From the NCBI RefSeq assembly GCF_037176765.1, contig NC_090022.1, forward strand, positions 85,571,891-85,635,890: a stretch of 64,000 nt of DNA. The letters run 5' to 3'. The DNA comes from Anolis sagrei. Its lineage: Eukaryota > Chordata > Lepidosauria > Squamata > Anolidae. A program made the position numbers and the translations under genes. The notes under the pieces were generated by a model. It was given only the letters and a program-made list of their open reading frames with translations, did no database searches and was not told the origin of the DNA. The stretch's first letter is position 1. The number at the start of each line of letters is the position of its first letter. Positions 33,135 through 44,549 of this stretch are shown here, piece after piece.

Positions 33135-33565
33135 TTATTGGTTATTCTCGGCAAAATTTATTTGGATGATGGTTGGCATTGCCTTGCTCCAAGGCTGAGA
33201 GAGTGAGACTTGCCTAGCATCACTCAGTGGGTTTCTATATGTTTTTTTTTGTGTGTGATAGGAGTGACTTGTGAATTGGCTGTCTGCAAGGACGTTGCCC
33301 AGGGGGCGCCCAGGTGTTTTGATGTTTTACCATCCTTGTGGGAGGCTTCTTTCATGTCCCTGCATGGGAATCTGGAGCTGACAAAGGGAGCTCAACCCAC
33401 TCTCCCTGGATTCAAACCTCTGACCTGTTGGTCTTCAGTTTTGCTGGCAAAAAGGTTTAATCCATTGTGCCACTGGGGGCTCCGGTTTCTATGGCGGTGG
33501 GGTAGGGATTTGAACTCTGGTTTGGAATCCTCATCCAAACTCAAATCACTACTCGGCACAATACA
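33135..33565 (-). repeat. tRNA-headed SINE, antisense, split by another SINE
   Basis: Left part 33135-33238 (complement of the 'cttgggcaagtcac' and 'cctc..gaaggcaatg' boxes), right part 33484-33565 (complement of the tRNA-like head). The SINE at 33241-33483 sits between them. Confidence 0.75.
33239..33483 (-). repeat. SINE2-like element inserted in a SINE
   Basis: Antisense, near full length, poly(T) at left. Target duplication ggtttctat at 33230-33238 and 33484-33492. Confidence 0.88.
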
Positions 33566-33569
33566 TATT

Positions 33570-34170
33570 AATAACTTCCAACAGGAAACCTCACAAAGGT
33601 GCTGAAAACTTCTCTATTTCTTATATTTCTACAGAGGTCTTCAGACCATCCTCAGTTCCTAAGAATATTGTTCTACTGAATGCCACTTCTTTCCGAGGCC
33701 AGATGGTTAACTAGAGCCTGCATTGCCGGCTCACATGGAGTGACAGATCATTATGCTAATAGGAAGCCTGATCCTTCCTCCAAATGACAGCCCTGCTGGC
33801 AATTTTTTGTGTAGCTACCATTTTTGTTCTAATTCATACCTTCTGTCCTCTTGTGTCTATCATTATGGAGCTGAAAGTCTACTTCTGAAAATGGCTCACC
33901 CTCAAAGAGCATGCTGGTACTCATGAGCACTATAACAATAGTTCAAGAGGGAACCATATGCCTTTCAACTTTGTACGCTTGGAAGCGGGACCAATGTGGC
34001 CAAGCAGCATTAGTGTGGCTGAGGTGGCTAATGTCATTAAGGTGGAGGAGCACCAGCTAGCAGAAGATGGAACTGACTCAAATGAGTGCAAACTATTTCT
34101 GCATTTTGAGAGCACTTCACAAAAACTGAAGTAAGCTCAGAACAAAGGGGTGGAAAGAGAAACCAGAAAA
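33570..34170. other. No gene or recognised repeat
   Basis: No coding signal. Confidence 0.45.
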
Positions 34171-34177
34171 TATATTG

Positions 34178-34378
34178 TCAAAGGCTTTCATGGCCAGAAT
34201 CACTGGGTTGTTTTCCAGGCTGTATGGCCATGTTCCAGAAGCGTTCTCTCCTTACATTTTGCCTGCATCTATGGCAGGCATCCTCAGAGGTTGTGCCTGC
34301 CATAGATGCAGGTGAAACGTCTGGAGAGAATGCTTCTTGAACATGGTCATACAGCTTGGAAAACACACAACAACTCAG
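34178..34378 (+). repeat. Squamate interspersed repeat with perfect hairpin
   Basis: Characteristic boxes 'gtcaaaggctttcatggcca', 'ggctgtatggccatgttcca' and 'ggcaggcatcctcagaggtt'. Arms 34262-34280 and 34294-34312 are a perfect 19-bp inverted repeat. The class is not resolved; possibly part of a Penelope-like element. Confidence 0.7.
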
Positions 34379-34389
34379 ATGCCAGAATA

Positions 34390-35460
34390 GTATAAAAGCA
34401 GCTCACAAAGTGGGACGACAGAATTAATTAAGATTGTCCTTGGAGAGCCAGTTTAAAGGGAAAAAAACCACAATTTGTATAGCAGGTGCAATGTGGATTA
34501 ATGTTTTTACTTTAACCCTTTTCCTGGTCAGTTCCTGACATCTCGGGTTCCATTAGCACCCCACTCTTTCCCTCTTTTCTTTCTTCCCCCTTCCCCTGTG
34601 TGTGTGAAACTCTCTCCCCCACACACCTGAAATAGGGATCACTTTACACCTGCTTATCCCGAATCCCATTTGCCATTCAAATGCAACTTCCCCAATGTTT
34701 GGGGAAATGCTTTTTATGCTCTTTACAATGCGCTTTTACTGCTTCTTTGGGGTGTCGGTGGGTGGGTTACTGGAATTATTCCTACAATCCTTCTGAAATT
34801 ACTGGCTATGACTAACTGTCCCAAACCTTTCTTTCGTCAACCTGCCCGGATCAGCATGTTTGGCCTTTTAAAAAATCATCCTGCTATTGATTTAATGCAT
34901 GTTAATTCTCTATCTGCTTCACACAGTGTACAGCATATGGTGTGACTAGTTGCTTTCTGAATGCTTTCTACATAGATGAGGAGTACAAAATGTCCATTAC
35001 TAAAATTTCATCACTACAAATTGTCTTTTAAACTCTTTTCCAGACGCCTGAGGAATGCCTGTCAATCTTAATACTACAAACATTTTGGGGAAGGCAGATA
35101 ATCTGCACATGAGATAGAGTGAGCAAGAGCAAGTGTCTTTAGAGAGAGAGCAAAATAGACTATTATGTTTACTTTTTAATGTGGTTTTTGCAATCTCTAA
35201 AGTAGGAGACCAGTGGGAGTAGGGAAAGATCATGAAGGAACGTATTCCAGAAATGGTTGGGGTTCTCAGGCCAATGCAAAGAGAGAGGGTGAGGCCGGAT
35301 AGGACATTTTTCCATTGAACATGTATAGCACATATCTACTACATATATGTAATGTTCCCAGTCAAAGCATACCTCAGTGATGTCAATGTCTGCTCAAGAA
35401 TAAAGCCCAATCCAACCATTTTCTGGGATAAAATCACAGTTCAGTTTCATGCAATTGTTT
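34390..35460. other. No gene or recognised repeat
   Basis: 34560-34630 is pyrimidine-rich. A frame at 34670-34945 has no family resemblance. Nothing else supportable. Confidence 0.45.
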
Positions 35461-35468
35461 CCTTATTG

Positions 35469-35603
35469 CAGTGGTTTCCAACCTGTGGGTCCCAAGATGT
35501 TTTGGCCTTCAACTCACAGAAATCCTAACAGCTGGTAAACTGGCTAGGGTTTCTGGGAGTTGTAGGTCAAAACACTCATGAACTCAAAGGTTGAGAGCTA
35601 CTG
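35469..35603. mobile_element. Palindromic hAT MITE, family 'CAGTGGTTCTCAACC', copy 2
   Basis: cagtggtttccaacctgtgg at left and, from the right, cagtagctctcaacctttg; same central hairpin as the copy at 10781. The target duplication is unclear. Confidence 0.7.
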
Positions 35604-35609
35604 CTATTG

Positions 35610-36446
35610 CAAAGTACAGCTCACATCCAAGCAGTAGTTTCCTGACCTACAAAGCAGATCTCAATTCTATGCAGCATTTTGAGTTCCATGTAACAACTTC
35701 TCAGCCTTTAAAAACCCTTCAGGTCACATTTGACCAATGGTCCACAGATTCCCCACCATGACATTAAAGCCTGAGGCATGAGCTAGATATAATGCTTTTC
35801 TTAATTAACCATGCTCTTAACTCTTCTGTTGTGTCTCTGTGCTGTGTGTGGAGTCACCTTCCTGAAGTATTTCCATCAATCTGCTCCTTCCTTCTCAGTC
35901 GCTAAGTTACTAACATACTGATTGCTGTTGCAGTTCTCCTGTGAACTCAATACAGTTCATCTCTAAAATTTCATTAGGATATGGCCTGGCAAGCATCTTT
36001 AGAGAAACTCTTCCACAGTTACGCCACCTCTGCTGAAAAAATCAAATCAAAATAGCTTCGCTCTGGTTACTATAGGAACTTCTATTTCAACCAGGAGAAA
36101 CCCAGACCCGATCTTGAAAGCCTTAAGAGATTTGTATGCAAGAAAACATCTCTAAGTATGCTGGGCCACAGAAGAGACAGGAGCAAACAGACGCCCACTC
36201 ATAAAATGGCTTTAACTTTTTTTGGCCCTCCCTAGTAAAGCTCAGGGCAGAATAAATTGCCTCAAAAGAACAGGTGCATAATATCTGGCAGATCTGACAA
36301 GTGAATTGCAGTGAGGCATGGGTTCTCAACCAACCAAGCCTGGTAATTCTTGTCTGAAAAACTTGTCTACTGTTGTTTCTCAACAATTCCTGCCAACTCT
36401 AGCAAAATGGATGTAACACTTTGCAAAGCTGTTGTAACTCACATTG
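35610..36446. other. No gene or recognised repeat
   Basis: No coding signal. Confidence 0.45.
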
Positions 36447-36454
36447 TGTTAGAC

Positions 36455-36539
36455 CAGTGGTTCTCAGCCAGCCAGTTTACCAGCTGGTTTGGGAGTTGAA
36501 GACCAAAACATCTGGGGACCCACAGACTGAGAGCCACTG
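36455..36539. mobile_element. Palindromic hAT MITE, family 'CAGTGGTTCTCAACC', copy 3 (short)
   Basis: Shortened to 85 bp by loss of one inner segment. Flanks tgttagac (36447-36454) and tgatagac (36540-36547) match at 7 of 8 bases. Confidence 0.8.
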
Positions 36540-36566
36540 TGATAGACTCATCTACATGGACATAAT

Positions 36567-37155
36567 GTATATACTTGAATATAAGCCTAGTTTTTCTAGG
36601 TTGAAAAAGCCCCCCTCGGGTTATACTCGGGTGAGGGTCCTGGCTGGAAGGCGTGGGGCTGAAAGAAGGGTTTCTTTCAGCCCCATGCCTTCCTGTCAGG
36701 ATAGCAACCCAGCTCTTCTTCCTCTCCTCCTCCCTCGCACAGCATGCACCTTCCTCTCTTCCTTTCTCATGCAGCATGTGCCTTTCTCTCTTTTCCTCTC
36801 AGAGCCAGTCTTTCCCACTTTTCCTTATTCATATAAGCGCAGCATTTTCCCCAAAATGTATTGTTAAAATAAATTATGGTGATTATTGGAAGGATACGTA
36901 AGCACATTTACATTGAAGTAGGCTAGAATAATGAATCAATCAGAGTTGGACAGTCTTACCTTAAATTACAGTTTTATGTAAATATTCAAAAACATTTAAC
37001 TCACTGATGCCTCAATTCATGTAATTTCTTAGGTATCTAAGGCTACTGCATTTCTCACCCTTGGCTAATACTCGAGTTGATACATTTCTCCTTTTTTGTG
37101 GTAAAATAAGGTGCCTTGACTTATGTTCAGGTTGGCTTATACTCGAGTATACACA
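36567..37155. mobile_element. DNA element with 'TATACTCGAGTATAAGCC' ends
   Basis: Left end gtatatacttgaatataagc, right end ggcttatactcgagtataca as inverted repeats. An internal hairpin 36646-36667 / 36672-36693 has 21 of 22 pairs. No transposase frame. Superfamily not assigned. Confidence 0.6.
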
Positions 37156-37159
37156 GTAA

Positions 37160-38960
37160 ATAATCTGCCTCACCCTGAATTGGCTCCTCACTGTTCTCAT
37201 GACATTCCTCCACATCCGGTGAGTATTGCAGTCTAAACTGGGTTAATTCAGGATTGTTCCACTTTAGCAAAAATTTGAGGATGCTCCAGTGTTTTCTTGA
37301 AATTCTGGAGGATTCCACAGGTTTAAGGAAGTGTGGAGAGCAGGATCCAGTATGCTTTGGACTAGTCTGCTGTCCAGATGGGATACCAGCACCCACACCT
37401 TTTCCATGCACTCATCAACACAAGGAAAAGGGGATGGATCATGCTAGTGTTGCTCCTGCCATGGCTTCCTCCTCTTTCTTAGTTGCATGGGTGCCAGAGA
37501 CACAATTAGCGGGGTTTAGGCACCCTGCCATGTGCACACTCCCCCAATCAGTCACTTTTCATCTCTCACTGAATTGGGAAGGGTATCAGGGTTTATTTTA
37601 TGTTCAATGGTGTTTATTAACAACAGTGAGTGGGTAGATCTAGCTTCACCTCCCACTGATGCCCCTGGATCTACTACTGAAGGATCAGCTCCCAGCAGTC
37701 CTTCCTCCTTCCTTCTGTTGTCACTTTCTTTCTGCCCAACCAATCCGTCCATCTCCTCATACCCTCCTCTGTTTGTCTGTGTGCTGCAGAGACCCAAACA
37801 TCACCCACCCTCCCTCCTGTGTGAGTGCGTGCGTGCTGGGAGACATTTACACTTTCCTTGCTCACTCATGATCACTCACTGGGGTGTGAAGGGAATTGGA
37901 CAGAGGGACCATCCAAAGAAAGTACAAGGTGGATGGTAAGATTGACAGGAAAAACAAAAAAAGTCTGCTGATAGGTATATGCATGTCGGGAATTAAAATA
38001 AACCAGCAGCTGCTGCAGGTCGTGTATTTCAAAATAATCCAATGCCGCGAACACATGGATTTTTTGCAAAACACATTAGGTTTGGATTATAAGGGCCCCA
38101 TGTGACACAAACAGGGATCAAACCAGAGTCGAACACTGCACACTGGAACTGATTTATTTTGCAGATGTCAGTGCAGCCTTTATCCACAATGGCAATGGAA
38201 GGGTAATTTTAGAAGATTTTCCCCCCACAAACATCAGGATCGGGACAAGCATACATTTTTCACATGGATTAAGACTTATTTAAAATGTAATGAGCTCTGT
38301 TTTTGCTGTTTTTTATTTTGAATCGCAACTAATCACAACCACACACAAGTCTTAGATTTCTAATTGTTTTCTGTGGGGTAGCAAATGCTTCATTACCAGA
38401 AGACTAGAGGCTTACAAATAAAGCAGAATGTTATTTCTTTGCACGAGAGTATGTAAATCGTTGTTATGAATTTATTAATTGACTAAAAATGCTGAAAGGC
38501 AGACTGGTTTATGGCAAAATGATTGGGCACAATAATGCTTGTACATTTTGTCTTATATAGGACAGTACAATGTTGATAGATTTTTCCTTTCCATCAAATG
38601 AAATCTGGGAATCTAGGGATTATGATTTGTCTTGTCTTGCTCTGCTGATATTTGTGTATTTCTCAACATGGTATTCACTGTCTTCAAAACTACAGCACTT
38701 TGAAGGGTGACTCAGTGCTTCACCATAAATACTGCAGGCAATTCAGACATACAAAAAAATGAGTAAACTTACATCTGATTAAGTATACTAGGAATATATA
38801 CTTATATAAATCCATAAAAATAACTCCACAGGTAGCCACAATTCTTCCTCAACCACTGTGTGATGCATGAGAAAGAACAGCAGCAATTCCATTACCAGTA
38901 AAATACGTTGTGGCTTTGCCCACAATGTGAAGTACTAATTGGCTTTTAGTTTATTATCCA
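37160..38960. other. No gene or recognised repeat
   Basis: Several stop-free runs (for example 37254-37637 and 37532-37939) have pyrimidine-rich, low-information translations. I see no protein family or repeat here. Confidence 0.4.
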
Positions 38961-38972
38961 TTCACATTATGG

Positions 38973-39424
38973 TAGGGGTGGGAAAGCTTTTTTCTGTCAA
39001 GGGCCGTTTGGATGTGTATAATATCATTTGTGGGGCATATTTTATTAATTCATTCATTAATTTTATTACAAATGAATAATTATAGAGTTATATATTATTA
39101 CACAATATAAAATTATATATTAAAAATCAAATAAAGGTTCCAAGGGCCACGAGGCACAGGCAGCTACCTGTGCATGCACATACTTACCAGCTTTGGGTGG
39201 AAGAAGCAGAGTGTGCCTGGGTAAGGAGAGGAACCTGAATGTGGTTTGGGTCTGAATAGTAAGCGGCACCTGATCCACGGAAGAGTCACCGACACATCTC
39301 AGAAGAGCAACAGGATCTGGGTTAAGTGGGCAGACTGGGGCAGGTATACTTCCCCACATCGGGCTAGACCAAATGATTTTTGCGGTCCTTATATGGCCTG
39401 CAGCCCAAACATGCCCCACTCCTG
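38973..39424. mobile_element. Non-autonomous hAT element with target duplication
   Basis: taggggtgggaaagc at left and, from the right, caggagtggggcatg. Flanks cattatgg (38965-38972) and cattatga (39425-39432) match at 7 of 8 bases. 452 bp, no transposase frame. Confidence 0.85.
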
Positions 39425-39432
39425 CATTATGA

Positions 39433-40075
39433 TCTGCTAGAAAATTCTTGCCAATATTGCCATAGGCAGAAACATCCCAAATCGTAGGGTGAATGCCCGA
39501 GAGGCAAGGAGTAGAAGCCACTGGGACAGGGAAGGAAAGGGAGCAAGAAGGGAAAGGCCTAGCTCAAAATAACAATCTGCCTCCGACTTTCTGCAGTCCT
39601 ATCGATTCAGTTTCAACCCAGTGCCAACTTTGCAACCACAACAAACCCAGCAAAAAGGATCCACACAAACCGCAGTTATAGATCTTATGGAGCAATGCAG
39701 CACTCCTGCTGATCTGGCCTTGGAAAGAGCAGAAAGGAGGACAGAGGCGGACAGCCCTCCCCATGTGACTTGCTTCAGCAGTCACATACACCAGGCGGGT
39801 TAACCCTGGTCTCCATCCAGGGAAGCCATCAAAGGGGCAATTTCACCCACAGCAGTGGGGTCTTGGATGCAAATTATTTTGCAATGATTGCTGTTCTCAT
39901 CCTGAACCTGAGATTTCGAACATATCCAATTTTTGTATCATTGACTCTTGATATTTTTTCTGTGTACTGTAATTTCCTTAATTTTGATCTGAGATTCAGT
40001 TTTTGTGGGTATTGTTTAAAGATACCAGATCTGAATCAAATCTTGGTTAGTATTCAGGTGGGAGAGCAAAGGCCA
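39433..40075. other. No gene or recognised repeat
   Basis: Sequence upstream of the L2 fragment; nothing recognised. Confidence 0.4.
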
Positions 40076-40295
40076 GATCAAATGGTCATGAGGGTCTCAT
40101 ACGCCCTGGTTACATCCCGTATAGACTACTGCAATGCTCTCTACGTGGGGTTGCCTCTGAAGACTGCTCGGAAGCTTCAAATGGTCCAACGATCGGCAAC
40201 CAGGATGCTAACAGGAGCGGCACTCAGGGAGCATACAACTCCTCTGTTGCGCCAGCTCCACTGGCTGCCAATTTGCTACCGGGCACAATTCAAAG

Positions 40296-42769
40296 ATCAG
40301 TTCTATGAGGATCTGCAGGACCTACTGGATAATACACCAAAAAGAGACATTATTTTCATTACAGGAGACTGGAATGCCAAGGTGGGAAGTCAAATGACAA
40401 CTGGGATCACAGGCAAGCATGGTCTGGGAGAACAAAATGAAGCGGGACACAGGCTGATAGAATTTTGCCAGGAAAACTCGCTGTGTATAACAAACACTCT
40501 CTTCCAACAACCTAAAAGACGGCTTTATACATGGACTTCACCAGATGGTCAGCACCAAAATCAGATTGACTACATTCTTTGAAGCCAAAGGTGGCGGACA
40601 TCCATTCAGTCGGTGAAAACAAGACCTGGGGCTGACTGTAGCTCAGATCACGAACTTCTTATTGCTCAATTTAGAATAAAACTAAAGAGATCAGGGAAAA
40701 TACACAGACCAGTTAGATATGATCTCACTAACATTCCTAGCGAATATACAGTGGAAGTGAAGAACAGATTTGAAGGACTAGATTTAGTAAACAGAGTCCC
40801 AGAAGAACTATGGACAGAAATCCGAGACATTGTTCAGGCAACAAAGTACATCCCAAAGAAAAGGAAAACCAAGAAGGCAAAATGGTTGTCTGCTGAGACA
40901 CTGGAAGTAGCCCAAGAAAGGAGGAAAGCAAAAGGAAACAGTGATACGGGGAGATATGCCCAGTTAAATGCGCAATTCCAGAGGTTAGCCAGAAGAGATA
41001 AGGAACTATTTTTAAACAAGCAATGTATGGAAGTGGAAGAAGACAACAGAATAGGAAGGACAAGAGACCTCTTCCAGAAAATTAGAAACATTGGAGGTAA
41101 ATTTCAGGCAAAAATTGGTATGATAAGAAACAAAGATGGCAGGGACTTAACAGAAGCTGAAGAGATCAAGAGAAGGTGGCGAGACTATACAGAAGATCTG
41201 TATAGGAAGGATAATAATATCGAGGATAGCTTTGACGGTGTGGTGAATGAATTAGAACCAGATATCCTGAGGAGTGAGGTTGAATGGGCCTTAAGAAGCA
41301 TTGCTAACAACAAGGCAGCAGGAGACGACGAGATCCCAGCTGAACTGTTTAAAATCTTAAAAGATGATGCTGTCAAGGTGATGCATGCCATATGCCAGCA
41401 AATATGGAAAACACAAGAATGGCCATCAGACTGGAAAAAATCAACTTATATCTCCATACCAAAAAAGGGAAATGCGAAAGACTGCTCCAACTTCCGTACA
41501 GTGGCCCTTATTTCTCATGCCAGTAAGGTAATGCTCAAGATCCTGCAAGGAAGATTCCAGCAATACATGGAGTGAGAGTTGCCAGATGTTCAAGCTGGGT
41601 TTAGAAAAGGCAGAGGAATGAGAGACCAGATTGCCAATATCCGCTGGATAATGGAGAAAGGCAGGGAGTGTCAGAAAAACATCTATTTTTGCTTCATTGA
41701 CTATTCTAAAGCCTTTGACTGTGTGGATCATAATAAATTGTGGCAAGTTCTTGGGGGATATGGGCATACCAAGCCACCTTGTCTCTCTCCTGAGGAATCT
41801 GTACAAGGACCAAGTAGCAACAGTAAGAACTGACCACGGAACAACAGACTGGTTCAAGATTGGGAAAGGCGTACGGCAAGGCTGCATACTCTCACCCAAC
41901 CTTTTTAACTTGTATGCAGAACACATCATGCGATGTGCGGGGCTTGATGAATGCAAAGCTGGGGTAAAAATTGCTGGAAGAAACATTAACAACCTCAGAT
42001 ATGCAGATGACACCACTCTGATGGCTGAAAGCGAGGAGGAGCTCAGGAGCCTTCTAATCAAGGTGAAAGAAAAAAGCGCAAAAGCTGGGTTGCAGCTAAA
42101 CATAAAAAAACCCAAGATTATGGCAACAAGAATGATTGACAACTGGGAAATAGAGGGAGAAAACGTGGAGGCCGTGACAGACTTTGTATTTCTAGGTGCA
42201 AAGATTACTGCAGATGCAGACTGTAGCCAGGAAATCAGAAGACGCTTACTTCTTGGGAGGAGAGCAATGTCCAGTCTCGATAAAATAATAAAGAGTAGAG
42301 ACATCTTACTGGCAACAAAGATCCGCCTAGTCAAAGCCATGGTATTCCCTGTAGTAACCTACGGATGTGAGAGCTGGACCTTAGGGAAGGCTGAGCGAAG
42401 GAAGATAGATGCTTTTGAACTGTGGTGTTGGAGAAAAGTGCTGAGAATGCCTTGGAATGCGAGAAGACCCAACCAGTCCATCCTTCAGGAAATAAAGCCT
42501 GGCTGCTCATTGGAGGGAAGGATGCTAGAGACAAAGTTGAAGTACTTTGGCCACATCATGAGGAGACAGCAAAGCCTAGAGAAGACAATTATGCTGGGGA
42601 AAGTGGAAGGCAAAAGGAAGAGGGGCCGACCAAGGACAAGATGGATGGATGGCATCCTTGAAGTGACTGGACTGACCTTGAAGGAGCTGGGGGTGGTGAC
42701 GGCCGACAGGGAGCTCTGGCGTGGACTGGTCCATGAGGTCACGAAGAGTCGGAGGCGACTGAACGAATG
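40296..42769 (+). pseudogene. BovB endonuclease-reverse transcriptase remnant
   Basis: The second half of the BovB endonuclease (FYEDLQDLL, FITGDWNAKVGS, YTWTSPDGQHQNQIDYIL, SSDHELL) and the reverse transcriptase (IDYSKAFDCVDH, GVRQGCILSPNLFNLYAEHI, RYADDTTLMAESEEEL, CESWTLGKAERRKIDAFELW) are present. Two premature TGA stops, at 40580 (after NQIDYIL, where Cys is usual) and near 41573 (after QQYME, a CGA-to-TGA type change), and one frameshift near 41750 break it. The C-terminus KSRRRLNE is complete. The N-terminal endonuclease part is absent, so the copy is dead on arrival plus moderately aged. Confidence 0.92.
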
Positions 42770-42777
42770 AACAACAA
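40296..42777 (+). mobile_element. RTE-BovB LINE, 5'-truncated, inside L2
   Basis: Flanked by a 12-bp target duplication cacaattcaaag (40284-40295 and 42778-42789). Begins inside the endonuclease region, ends with the BovB 3' terminus agtcggaggcgactgaacga and an (ACA)n-like tail. Confidence 0.95.
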
Positions 42778-43329
42778 CACAATTCAAAGTGCTGGCTTTA
42801 GCCTTTAAAGCCCTAAATGGTTCTGGCCCGACCTATCTGTCTGAACGCACCTCCTCCTATGAACCAGTTAGGACATTAAGATCGTCTGGGGAGGCCCTGC
42901 TCTCGGTCCCACCGGCCTCACAAGCACGGCTGGTGGGGACGAGAGACAGGGCCTTCTCAGTAGTGGCCCCCCGGCTGTGGAACGCCCTTCCTACAGACAT
43001 TAGATTGGCCCCCTCATTATTGGCATTCCGGAAGAGAGTGAAGACCTGGCTCTTCGAACAGGCTTTTAACTAAACAGTGCAATTGATTGTTTACTGGAAT
43101 ATGGATTAATGGACAACAAGATCGAATGCTGATTCTATTGATGAGACGTGATGGATTGTTGTTTTGCTGTATTGTTGCTTTGATGTTTTTGATGTTAATT
43201 TATTGATACTACTGTTTTAAATAACTAATGATTTTGTACTGTGTTGCTGATACTGGTTGTTAACCGCTCTGAGTCGCCTGATGGCTGAGAAGAGCGGTAT
43301 ACAAGTAAAGTAAATAATAAAATAATAAT

Positions 43330-44390
43330 AATATGACCCCATGGCCAGGTTTTCTCCACTCCTGCTTTATGGACAGGAGATTCTGGATTAATTTTGGGAC
43401 ATTTTTGTACTTTGGACATTTAAAATAATATTGAAAAAGAGTGAAGTTATTTTTTCTTAACATTTACTATTGGCATGGCTCAGAAAAGTAAATGTGTCCC
43501 TGGCATGACTTTTTTTTTATTAACAGAAAAGCCAGTGTCAGAAGCAGAAATAACATGCAAAGAATAAGGATAGGCTCCTACCCCACAAAAAGAAGAGCTG
43601 TTGAACATGTTTCAACATTTTATTTTGTTCAGAAGTAACAATATGTACCTGTGAAATGAAACAGTCTGGCAAGTAAGTCTTGCATAAATAAACAAAAATA
43701 TTTTGAACCTGCAAAAGGTACTCAATGGCACAAATGATTTTGTTGTTGTTAATCAGCCTTCAGAATGATTTCCTTTTTGGCGGTCAAACATAGCTTTAAA
43801 GTAGCTATGCATTTTAATGTGCTGGGGATAGCAAGTGAGTAGGTTTATCTGCTTTCTTCTTTTCTCTCTGTTTTGCTGTTTGTGCACACATGCAGGGTAA
43901 GGGATTCTGGAGACAGCTGCTGTTCATCTTGCCTGTTATAAACATGTACACACAACTACAGTAGGAGCAGCTGGAACAGAATCTGACTCTTTTGCAGCTC
44001 AGGCTTTGTTTACTGTACTGATACTGCAGACATGTTGGTGCAATGTAACATTAAAGTGTGTGTAACTCCAGTCCTCCTTTAGTCCCTTCCCAGTGCCAAG
44101 GTTGTTAAAAACTTCTCACCAGAAATAGGATGAGGAGGAAAAATAGGGGGTTGGGTGGCCATAAAAAATCTTGTAAAAAGGCTTTTGTTGTCATTTTTTT
44201 TTGCTTGCAGAAGCTTTGTTTGTGCCTGGACAAGAAAAGGCATTTAAAATGAGGGCATTTAAAACTAACAGATAGTGAGTAGCTGTAATTGCCCCCCCCC
44301 CCACAATAATGTGCTTTCTCTCATCTAAAGAACTAAGCCCTGCAGCACAAAGAATTCTCTAACTGCTTACAAAAGAGAGTCTCATTGGTA
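43330..44390. other. No gene or recognised repeat
   Basis: A poly(C) run lies at about 44291-44302. The rest has no coding signal. Confidence 0.45.
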
Positions 44391-44404
44391 CAGACTGAGC
44401 AGAT

Positions 44405-44545
44405 ATGTAAGTTGCAGAATAGAAGCATAGAATTGAACAGGACCTCAAACATGATCTAGCCGAAAACCAGGTGCAGGAATCTGTGCCTAACACATGTCTG
44501 ACAGAAACCCCTTGGGGTCTTTTCCAACTTATGATTCTATGACAC
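44405..44545. repeat. CR1 LINE 3' end fragments
   Basis: 'agaagcatagaattgaacag gacctc' is antisense CR1 end, and 'cttggggtcttttccaactt atgattctatgac' is a sense CR1 end, so two short pieces face each other. Confidence 0.6.
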
Positions 44546-44549
44546 TGCA

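Larger units (their letters stand above)
40080..43325 (+). mobile_element. L2 LINE 3' fragment, split by BovB
   Basis: The first part (40080-40295) encodes ALVTSRIDYCNALYVG to WLPICYRAQFK; the second part (42790-43325) resumes at once with VLALAFKALNGSGPTYLSE and ends LKTWLFEQAFN-like (KTWLFEQAFN), then 3' UTR 'cgctctgagtcgcctgatgg' and an AATAAT-rich tail. Removing the BovB and one target duplication restores the L2 order seen in the element at 20328. 5'-truncated copy. Confidence 0.92.

Noticed and set aside
37254-37939. Two overlapping + strand frames of 127-135 codons
   Set aside because: Low-information Pro/Ser/Cys-rich translations from pyrimidine-rich DNA; overlapping - strand frames are just as long.
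41441-42340. 299-codon - strand frame
   Set aside because: Antisense shadow of the BovB reverse transcriptase.
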